NCBI GenBank assembly: GCA_029856445.1
Contig: JAHQWY010000062.1
Location: 1 to 14,184 of the forward strand
From: Promethearchaeia archaeon
Lineage (GTDB): Archaea; Asgardarchaeota; Lokiarchaeia; Sigyniarchaeales; SOKP01
Length of the DNA: 14,184 nucleotides
Direction: 5' to 3'
A program made the translations under genes and the position numbers. The notes beneath the pieces were generated by a model. That model saw nothing but the letters and a program-made list of their open reading frames with translations. It searched no databases and had not been told where the DNA came from. This document shows, in pieces, positions 1 to 4,623 of the stretch; the stretch's first letter is position 1, and each line of letters opens with the position of its first letter.

Positions 1-93
1 AGAACGAAACATTTAAATAATCTATCTAAATATATATTATTTGCATCAGAGATTATATTCGATTTTCAGTCACGTGAAATTTTGAGTAGTTAA
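1..93 (+). CDS. Possible 3' end of a gene entering from the left (partial)
   Basis: The first reading frame is open from the window edge to a TAA at 91-93, giving 30 residues ending in SREILSS. The other two plus frames stop within the first 20 bases, and no comparable frame exists on the minus strand. No domain can be recognised in so short a tail, and in AT-rich DNA an open run of 30 codons can occur by chance. The 92 bases between this stop and tfb are AT-rich and hold the tfb promoter. Confidence 0.25.
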   Translation, partial: RTKHLNNLSKYILFASEIIFDFQSREILSS

Positions 94-150
94 AACAAAT
101 TTCTAATCGCTATACGGGTTAAATTTCAATACAAATATGGTATAAGGAAT

Positions 151-168
151 TTTTATAATTATAAAAAT
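151..168 (+). promoter_or_regulatory. TATA-like promoter element of tfb
   Basis: The run TTTTATAATTATAAAAAT is centred about 26 bases before the ATG at 186, the spacing expected for an archaeal TATA box feeding a leaderless transcript. There is no Shine-Dalgarno site directly before the ATG, which fits leaderless initiation. Transcription start mapping is lacking, so this is inference from position and composition. Confidence 0.5.
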
Positions 169-185
169 ATAAATTGGTTGTTATT

Positions 186-1073
186 ATGGAAATAGAATCA
201 GATTTAAGTAATTTTTCAAATTCATGCCCTGAATGTGGGGGCAAAGTTATCCCACTCCATGAAAGGGGAGAAATAGTTTGTGGGCAATGTGGATTAGTCA
301 TAAGTGAACGAATTGTTGATATCTCTCATAGTGGTAAAAGAGCTTTTACTAAACAGGAGAAAGAAAATAGAGAAAGAACAGGTTCGCCTATCTCAATTCT
401 TTTACCGGATATGGGTTTAAGTACAATCATTGATAAATCTAACATTAAAAGTCCTGATTTGAAACGCGCTGCCAAATGGAATTCCCGAATGACATGGGAT
501 AAGCGAAATATGTTAATAGCGACGACAGAATTAAAAAGAATTGGGAGTAATTTAAATTTACCCAATCACGTAAAGAAAGCAGCAATCAGACTATATATTG
601 AGGCTTTTAAAAAGAAACTTCTTAGAGGAAGGTCAATAAATGGTATGGTTGCTGCCTGTTTATATTTCGCTTGTAGAGAGAGAAAAATACCCCGAACTTT
701 GCAAGAAATTTTGGAGCAAACGTCCATAAGTGCGAAAAATGTCAGAAGATGTTATAGAACATTAATTAGAGAATTGAATTTAAAGGTACCTTCAACTGAT
801 CCAATTTCTCTTATTCCACGCTTTATCGCTGAGCTAGAACTAGATGCGGATGCTGAGAATGGAACAATTAAAATCTTACAGTCATTCACATCAAAGTATT
901 CTACATCTGGAAAAGATCCAAAAGGTCTATGTGCAGGAGCTTTATATTTAGTTTGTAAAATGAAAGATAAGAGAATATCTCAGAAGGAAATAGCAAATCT
1001 GGTGGGAGTAACTGAAGTAACTCTTCGCTCAAGATATAAAGAACTAATTAAAATGTTAAATATTATGGTATAA
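186..1073 (+). CDS. tfb: Transcription initiation factor IIB (TFB)
   Basis: This is the archaeal homologue of TFIIB, which bridges TBP on the TATA box and RNA polymerase. Counting from the ATG at 186 (295 residues), the N-terminal zinc ribbon has two CxxC pairs, CPEC at 14-17 and CGQC at 32-35. The B-reader/linker follows, with the family pattern RTGSP...DMGLSTIID near 65-85. Two cyclin-like repeats cover roughly 105-195 and 200-295, with RGRSINGMVAACLYFACR in the first and a helix-turn-helix (ISQKEIANLVGVTEVTLR) in the second that should read the BRE. A TTG at 174 is in frame and would add four residues. I prefer the ATG because a TATA-like element lies about 26 bases before it. The length is normal and all zinc ligands are present. 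The gene is convergent with the next one, 7 bases apart. Confidence 0.97.
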   Translation: MEIESDLSNFSNSCPECGGKVIPLHERGEIVCGQCGLVISERIVDISHSGKRAFTKQEKENRERTGSPISILLPDMGLSTIIDKSNIKSPDLKRAAKWNSRMTWDKRNMLIATTELKRIGSNLNLPNHVKKAAIRLYIEAFKKKLLRGRSINGMVAACLYFACRERKIPRTLQEILEQTSISAKNVRRCYRTLIRELNLKVPSTDPISLIPRFIAELELDADAENGTIKILQSFTSKYSTSGKDPKGLCAGALYLVCKMKDKRISQKEIANLVGVTEVTLRSRYKELIKMLNIMV

Positions 1074-1080
1074 TTTTAAA

Positions 1081-1674
1081 TTAAGCTGTTTTTTTTTCTT
1101 CTTTTTTTATCATTAATTTTAAAAAATCAGGTAATGTTAATAAATAACCCTGAGCGTTTGGAAGTTGGCTTATAATTTTAGTAAATAACTGGGAATAGTT
1201 TTCTGCGCGGTCCTTTTGCTTTAGCACATCATTTCGTGTTTGTTCTCGAATAGATTCAACAGGAATACCTCTCATTACCCTACGAGCAGGGATGGTTAAT
1301 CCTGGTGGTACTTGACTTCCATTCATAATAATGACTCCTTCGCCTATTGAAGCTTCTTCATAGATTAAGGTTCCCTCTTTTATTTGCACATAATCTTCCA
1401 TGAAACAACCTAATAATGTCACTCCTGATTCAATAATACAATAACGGCCAATAGTAATAGAGCTTCTTTGAGATCGTGTTAACATGATTACTCCATCAAA
1501 AATAGTAGAATATTCACCAATAATTATTGGGGAATTTTCTGCCCGAATGATTGAACCAGGCCAAATAATTGCATTATCATTTACTTTTATATCTCCAATT
1601 AATGTACTTTGAGGACTGACATAAGAATTTGGACTTATCTCAGGTCTTTTCCCATTATATTCAATTATAGGCAT
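1081..1674 (-). CDS. Left-handed beta-helix protein of the gamma-carbonic-anhydrase family, lacking the zinc ligands
   Basis: The 197-residue protein shows hexapeptide repeats (IGD, IGEYS, IGRYC, IGEGV) over about 10-125 and then an alpha-helical C-terminal segment, the layout of the gamma-carbonic anhydrase/YrdA/PaaY family. The conserved Arg is present (R44), but the Asp two residues on is Glu (E46) and the usual Gln before D60 is Phe (F59). The three zinc histidines of this family (81, 117 and 122 in the Methanosarcina enzyme) align with L65, S83 and L88. So the family zinc site is gone and carbonic anhydrase activity is unlikely. A structural or binding role is the better guess. Such folds trimerise, and the dynactin subunits p25/p27 are zinc-less relatives. 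The ATG at 1674 has only a weak GTGA upstream. An acyltransferase role cannot be excluded. Confidence 0.88.
   Translation of the reverse strand: MPIIEYNGKRPEISPNSYVSPQSTLIGDIKVNDNAIIWPGSIIRAENSPIIIGEYSTIFDGVIMLTRSQRSSITIGRYCIIESGVTLLGCFMEDYVQIKEGTLIYEEASIGEGVIIMNGSQVPPGLTIPARRVMRGIPVESIREQTRNDVLKQKDRAENYSQLFTKIISQLPNAQGYLLTLPDFLKLMIKKEEKKTA
1089..1108 (+). terminator. Poly-T terminator of tfb, inside the neighbour's 3' end
   Basis: Runs of nine T (1089-1097) and seven T (1102-1108) begin 16 bases after the tfb stop. Archaeal RNA polymerase terminates on such U-tracts without needing a hairpin. On the other strand the same bases encode the Lys/Glu-rich tail (KKEEKK) of the beta-helix protein, so the run may simply reflect that coding. 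Confidence 0.45.
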
Positions 1675-1833
1675 CTTAATCTCACAAAAAATCTACTAAA
1701 CAAGAAAAAAAATACTTATTATTTAAAATCAAATTATCTCTCAATGAATTTAAACTTTTATTTGAGAAATAATGAATCTTTTTATTTCCATTATAGATTG
1801 ACTAAATAAATTATTGCTATTCTTTAATACTTA

Positions 1834-2649
1834 TTAGATAAAAATTCTATAAGGATCGAAGGATTCAAATAATAAAAACTCAACATAAGGGAACTCCAAA
1901 CTTAAGAGATTACATAATTTTTTCAATGCCAGAATTTCAATCTTATAATGTGAAGATTCAATTAAAGCAAGCCCTATATCTCTACTATAAATTGCACCTG
2001 AATAGCCAATTCTTCCGGAAATATAACAATCACAACCTATAGCTGAAGCTTTTTTTAAATATTTGATATTTGAAGTTTCTCCACCAACAATACAGATTTT
2101 TTTGATTGTCTTTTTAATATCTCCTACATATGATACATATTTCAGATCGAAATGTGTCTTAATTCTTTTAATTAATTTTTCTAAAGTCATTATTTGGTGA
2201 TCATTTAAATAATATTTCGGGCTACAAATCCGACCAATCGGAACTTTAACTCCTTTATTATTTTTAATATTAAATGTACTCTCTAAATTCAAGTAGAGTG
2301 CATTAGCGATTGTCTCCGATACTCCACCTTCTGCCGCGATAAATGAAGAATTTAAAACGAATATAGCAATTGGATATCTTGTTAGTAAAGTTAATTTATT
2401 TATTAAATCCTGATTAAATTTATTAATTGAGTTATTAACTAGTCCATGATGAGAGATGATAAGATTAATTTTATTTTTTACCGCAAAATGTAAGGCTTCA
2501 ATACTTAGGTCTATTGTTAACATAACTTTTTTTATTGATTTATTGACGCGATTCTGATTATATTGAAAACCGTATATCTCTGATTTTAATTTAAATATCT
2601 TGGGAGATAATTTATTTGTCAAAATTGACTGTATTTCTTGAAGAACCAT
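1834..2649 (-). CDS. Nif3/DUF34 family protein with altered metal site
   Basis: The protein has 271 residues, the typical size of short Nif3-like proteins (YbgI/MJ0927 type). These form toroidal hexamers with a di-metal site, and their biochemical role is poorly settled (the label GTP cyclohydrolase 1 type 2 is mostly by transfer). The N-terminal motif LIISHHG (H67, H68) is intact. So is the C-terminal SHYKIE (H234, E238), the counterpart of GHY.TE. In the middle motif, normally HTNLDAAxGGVN, the sequence reads NSSFIAAEGGVS, so the conserved His is N100 and the metal-binding Asp is I104. The His of the later H-rich motif is also absent (SGRIGYSG near 211-218). The ATG at 2649 is preceded by GAGAGAGG at 2659-2666, nine bases away, which supports this start. 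It is divergent from the HIT gene. Confidence 0.88.
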   Translation of the reverse strand: MVLQEIQSILTNKLSPKIFKLKSEIYGFQYNQNRVNKSIKKVMLTIDLSIEALHFAVKNKINLIISHHGLVNNSINKFNQDLINKLTLLTRYPIAIFVLNSSFIAAEGGVSETIANALYLNLESTFNIKNNKGVKVPIGRICSPKYYLNDHQIMTLEKLIKRIKTHFDLKYVSYVGDIKKTIKKICIVGGETSNIKYLKKASAIGCDCYISGRIGYSGAIYSRDIGLALIESSHYKIEILALKKLCNLLSLEFPYVEFLLFESFDPYRIFI

Positions 2650-2788
2650 AATAATCAGCCTCTCTCAATCATAATGTGAAAAATTTTTATAATTTAATAT
2701 GATAAAACTCAGTAATGATTTTTTAATTTAAATGTGAAAAATAAAAACTGTGTTTGAGGATTATTAAAAGCAAAAAAGGTGTAAAATA
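2650..2788. promoter_or_regulatory. Divergent promoter region between the Nif3-like and HIT genes
   Basis: This AT-rich 139-base spacer has TATA-like runs for both directions: AATTATAAA read on the minus strand near 2684-2696, and TTTTTAATTTAAATG on the plus strand near 2719-2734. Shine-Dalgarno sites close each end: GAGAGAGG (minus, 2659-2666) for Nif3 and AAAGGTG (plus, 2775-2781) for HIT. Confidence 0.4.
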
Positions 2789-3202
2789 TTGAACGTTCAA
2801 GAATGTATTTTTTGCAAAATTACCAAGCGAGAAATTCCATCAAAAATCGTTTATGAAAATAGCCTAAATCTCGCATTTTTAGATATTTCTCCTATTTCGA
2901 CAGGTCATACGATAGTTATACCTAAGAACCATTATTCTACTCTAGAAGATATCCCCGATCATGAATTAACCGAACTTTATAAAGTTGTGAAAAAAACAGC
3001 TATGATGATCCACAAAAAATTACAAATTGATGGTTATAATATACTCCAGAATAATTTTGCAGCAGCAGGACAAGTAGTAAAACATTTCCATGTTCATATA
3101 ATTCCTAGAAATTTTGATGACGATAAATTTAGAATAAAAATACCTAGAACCCCCGCAGATGAAGCAGATCTTCACAATGTTCTTAAAAAAATGGAATTTT
3201 AA
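2789..3202 (+). CDS. HIT family protein (Hint/Ap4A hydrolase-like)
   Basis: This 137-residue single-domain protein belongs to the histidine-triad superfamily, enzymes that hydrolyse nucleoside phosphoramidates or dinucleoside polyphosphates through a covalent nucleotidyl-histidine. The triad HFHVHII lies at 99-105, with H103 the likely nucleophile. The N-terminal CIFC (C6, C9), with H48 and H99, can form the structural zinc site seen in many archaeal and bacterial members. The motif STGHTIVIPKNHYSTL at 37-52 is typical. Start is TTG at 2789, supported by AAAGGTG seven bases upstream, and the first residues NVQECIFCKI fit the family. It has its own promoter region and is probably monocistronic, with T-runs at 3205-3209 and 3222-3227 after the stop. 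The exact substrate cannot be told from sequence. Confidence 0.95.
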   Translation: MNVQECIFCKITKREIPSKIVYENSLNLAFLDISPISTGHTIVIPKNHYSTLEDIPDHELTELYKVVKKTAMMIHKKLQIDGYNILQNNFAAAGQVVKHFHVHIIPRNFDDDKFRIKIPRTPADEADLHNVLKKMEF

Positions 3203-3204
3203 AA

Positions 3205-3227
3205 TTTTTAATCGTAATCGATTTTTT
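3205..3227 (+). terminator. T-rich terminator after the HIT gene
   Basis: Two T-runs (five and six bases) follow the HIT stop codon within 25 bases, with no convincing hairpin between them. This fits archaeal U-tract termination. The following pilin gene would then need its own promoter, and TTTAAAAG near 3241-3248 could serve, about 28 bases before its ATG. Confidence 0.35.
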
Positions 3228-3272
3228 AAATTATGTTTAGTTTAAAAGGTTAGTTTTAAATTAAAATTTGTA

Positions 3273-3473
3273 ATGAAAATTAAAATCCTTGTCAAGAAAT
3301 TAGGGTTTCTGATCCGTAATTTTTTTTCTGATGATTATGGGGGAAATTTAGTAGAGTATGCTTTACTAATTGGTTTTGGGCTCTTTATCTTTTTTATTAT
3401 TACAGGAGTAATTACATCTATACTTGATTGGACTGTTGGATTATCGAATGATTTTTTAGATATTTTTGGATAA
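3273..3473 (+). CDS. Small Flp-type (class IVb-like) prepilin
   Basis: The 66-residue protein has a basic leader (MKIKILVKKLGFLIRNFFSDD), then G23, G24, NLVEY and one hydrophobic helix at about 30-51, with a short tail ending DIFG. This is the plan of Flp/Fap pilins: cleavage between the two glycines by a prepilin peptidase would leave a mature protein of 43 residues with Glu at +5 and Tyr at +6, the Flp signature. The phrase SDDYGGNLVEYALL matches the bacterial pattern (R)F..DE.G...VEYAL. Typical archaeal class III signal peptides have Q at +1 instead. The ATG lacks a Shine-Dalgarno site. It stands alone, with no peptidase or TadC-like gene adjacent, but a secretion ATPase starts at 12047. 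It is convergent with the next gene. The call rests on motif recognition only. Confidence 0.75.
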   Translation: MKIKILVKKLGFLIRNFFSDDYGGNLVEYALLIGFGLFIFFIITGVITSILDWTVGLSNDFLDIFG

Positions 3474-3492
3474 TTAAGATTGTTGAAAAAAT

Positions 3493-3879
3493 CTAAATTG
3501 AACCGTCGTTTTTGATTTTGATTATTTTATTGTCAATAAACATAAAACTAAATTTTTCTCCCCACTTATCAAGCTGGCTTATTACGAAATCTGTGTCTAA
3601 ATTTAAATGTTCTATAAACACATTGAAAGGTATCTTATCCGCTCTTTTTAAATATTTATTTATCCTCTCATATAATTCATATTCTTCCGGTGGATTTTCC
3701 TTTCTCTTCCTTGCTCTTAATTTCTCCAATAATGGATCATTTTTACTGTCATTAAAAAAATATTCTACAATATTATTAATCACTTGTGCTTTTGTAGCCC
3801 CAAAAACATCTACAAGTTCATCTACCAGCTTCATATAGCTGTTGTTTAAGGTTACTGTGGTCCTTGAAGTCTCAGTCAT
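3493..3879 (-). CDS. Ribbon-helix-helix DNA-binding protein with a C-terminal extension
   Basis: The protein has 128 residues. Residues 6-13 (RTTVTLNN) form the single beta strand expected of a CopG/MetJ-type ribbon-helix-helix domain. Helix 1 follows (YMKLVDELVDVF), a turn GATKAQ, then helix 2 (VINNIVEYFFND) to about residue 45. The polar residues of the TTVTL strand would touch DNA in the dimer. From about 50 on there is a charged linker (KLRARKRKENPPEEYELYER) and then a segment with alternating helices ending in FMFIDNKIIKI, which could be a small winged-helix-like fold. No toxin partner is next to it. It is divergent from the winged-helix gene and shares 211 bases of repeat-rich upstream DNA, so autoregulation is likely. 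The specific target is unknown. Confidence 0.72.
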   Translation of the reverse strand: MTETSRTTVTLNNSYMKLVDELVDVFGATKAQVINNIVEYFFNDSKNDPLLEKLRARKRKENPPEEYELYERINKYLKRADKIPFNVFIEHLNLDTDFVISQLDKWGEKFSFMFIDNKIIKIKNDGSI

Positions 3880-4090
3880 GTTTGTGATTTAAAAATATTT
3901 TAATCCGAATTCTTAATAATTATCATTATTTTTAAATTTTGGTGCTTATTGATGATAATAATGCATAAATAAGCATCATTTATATATTATTTGGGATTAA
4001 TATGATCATAAGAACAAATTCTTGACATTTAAATTAAAAAGTCGAAAATTTGTCGTTTTTTGAATTTAGCGAAAAAAGGAGGAATAAATT
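3880..4090. promoter_or_regulatory. Divergent regulatory region with nested inverted repeats
   Basis: This 211-base spacer separates two DNA-binding proteins. A perfect 8-bp inverted repeat, TGCTTATT (3943-3950) and AATAAGCA (3968-3975), surrounds a 17-base centre; with one mismatch it extends to 10 bp. ATTATCA (3919-3925) and TGATAAT (3953-3959) form a second, overlapping 7-bp pair. TATA-like AT runs occur at 3889-3903 (for the minus gene) and at 4029-4040 (for the plus gene). The repeats are good operator candidates for the ribbon-helix-helix protein, the winged-helix protein, or both. Confidence 0.45.
4077..4084 (+). promoter_or_regulatory. Strong Shine-Dalgarno site of the winged-helix gene
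   Basis: AGGAGGAA lies before the ATG at 4091, with eight bases between GGAGG and the start. It is one of the strongest plus-strand ribosome binding sites in the window and fixes the start of the small regulator, implying a leadered transcript and efficient translation. Confidence 0.8.
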
Positions 4091-4354
4091 ATGGCTAATG
4101 AGACTATAATTGAAAAATTTTCTGAATCAAAGGAATTTTTATCTCCAATTCAATATAATTTACTTAAAACTTTGGATTTAGTTGGACCCTCTACTCGGAG
4201 AGATTTAGTAAAGCAGCTTCATACACCAAGAACTACAATTTACGATAATTTAGTGAAGCTCCAAAAAAGAAAATTAATAGAGAAGTTTACGCGTACTGAT
4301 GGAAATAGAGGAAGACCCTTAGTTTTTTGGGCATTAAAAACCAAAAATAGTTAA
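4091..4354 (+). CDS. Small winged-helix transcriptional regulator
   Basis: The 87-residue protein is essentially one winged helix-turn-helix domain. LSPIQYNLLKTLDLVG (17-32) makes the first helix and STRRDLVKQL the second. TPRTTIYDNLVKLQKRKLI is the recognition helix and its continuation. FTRTDGNRGRPLVFWAL forms the wing with its basic tip RGRP. The pattern resembles archaeal TrmB/MarR-like small regulators, where GRP.V(Y/F)W at the wing is common. There is no ligand domain, so it probably acts as a dimer binding DNA by itself. It has a strong Shine-Dalgarno site, a divergent ribbon-helix-helix neighbour and a poly-T terminator, so it is probably a monocistronic regulator gene. Its target is not evident; the palindromes downstream at 4407 and 4561 and the upstream repeats are candidates. 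Confidence 0.85.
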   Translation: MANETIIEKFSESKEFLSPIQYNLLKTLDLVGPSTRRDLVKQLHTPRTTIYDNLVKLQKRKLIEKFTRTDGNRGRPLVFWALKTKNS

Positions 4355-4355
4355 G

Positions 4356-4380
4356 TTTTTCATATTTTTATTATTTTTTT
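4356..4380 (+). terminator. Poly-T terminator of the winged-helix gene
   Basis: Three T-runs of five, five and seven bases (4356-4360, 4365-4369, 4374-4380) begin right after the TAA stop. This is the clearest U-tract terminator in the window, on the coding strand of the regulator and without a hairpin. Confidence 0.6.
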
Positions 4381-4404
4381 ATTTAAATATTATATATACT
4401 GCAT

Positions 4405-4420
4405 TATTTCCATTGGAAAA
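4405..4420 (+). repeat. Inverted-repeat copy A, itself a perfect palindrome
   Basis: TATTTCCATTGGAAAA. Its core TTTCCA-T-TGGAAA is a perfect 6-1-6 dyad, and the whole 16 bases recur as the reverse complement at 4560-4575. It lies 50 bases after the winged-helix stop, in non-coding DNA between two convergent genes. Confidence 0.75.
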
Positions 4421-4424
4421 TCAA

Positions 4425-4435
4425 TTTAGAATAGC
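4425..4435 (+). repeat. Direct repeat TTTAGAATAGC, copy 1
   Basis: This 11-base sequence recurs exactly at 4461-4471, 36 bases on, inside the stretch bounded by the two palindromes. Eleven-base exact repeats this close can arise by chance in AT-rich DNA, but the GAATAGC part is not AT-only. It may be a remnant of duplication or a paired binding site. Confidence 0.4.
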
Positions 4436-4460
4436 TAATATATAAAATTTTATTATTTAT

Positions 4461-4471
4461 TTTAGAATAGC
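4461..4471 (+). repeat. Direct repeat TTTAGAATAGC, copy 2
   Basis: Second exact copy of the 11-base repeat at 4425-4435. It is followed by GCCCAG, the only GC-rich patch in this spacer. Confidence 0.4.
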
Positions 4472-4559
4472 GCCCAGTAAAAAATTATTTATTCATATTT
4501 AAATAAATTTATTAAAATTTTAACATGATTAAAAGTGACTTCTTTAATTTAAGAGAATT

Positions 4560-4575
4560 TTTTCCAATGGAAATA
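4560..4575 (-). repeat. Inverted-repeat copy B, perfect palindrome
   Basis: TTTTCCAATGGAAATA on the plus strand, the exact reverse complement of copy A. Its core TTTCCA-A-TGGAAA is again a perfect 6-1-6 dyad. It lies 48 bases from the end of the ABCE1 gene. Each outer end of the pair carries TA next to TTTCC or GGAAA, which would fit either twin operator sites or the ends of a small TA-flanked element of 167 bases. Confidence 0.7.
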
Positions 4576-4584
4576 GAGGAGTAT

Positions 4585-4620
4585 AAAAAAACCAATATAA
4601 TCTAATTATTAATAAAAATA
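4585..4620 (-). terminator. Probable T-rich terminator of ABCE1
   Basis: Reading the minus strand past the ABCE1 stop at 4624, there are T-runs of five (complement of 4612-4616) and seven (complement of 4585-4591). Archaeal termination on such tracts is expected. The remaining spacer down to 4381 holds only the repeats described and no convincing gene. Confidence 0.45.
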
Positions 4621-4623
4621 ATT

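Noticed and set aside
119..565. Minus-strand frames of 60 and 79 codons across tfb
   Set aside because: They lie opposite the clear TFB gene and show no family features.
1609..1809. Plus-strand 66-codon frame
   Set aside because: It overlaps the start of the beta-helix gene on the other strand and is a low-complexity Asn/Leu/Tyr string in AT-rich DNA.
3479..3502. Hairpin terminator between the pilin and the ribbon-helix-helix gene
   Set aside because: AGATT and AATCT can form only a five-base AT-rich stem, too weak to support as a terminator.
3512..3838. Plus-strand 108-codon frame opposite the ribbon-helix-helix gene
   Set aside because: It is a Ser/Leu-rich antisense translation; the minus-strand protein has a recognisable domain and a plausible promoter.
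3950..3980. TGATGA as a C-box of a C/D guide RNA
   Set aside because: No CTGA D-box or second C'/D' pair lies at the right distance; the sequence is better explained by the inverted repeats.
4525..4605. A 26-codon frame (MIKSDFFNLREFFPMEIEEY...) with an AT-rich box upstream
   Set aside because: It has no Shine-Dalgarno site, no recognisable domain, and it runs across the second palindrome. Chance is the simplest explanation; the FFP phrase only faintly recalls helicase N-termini.
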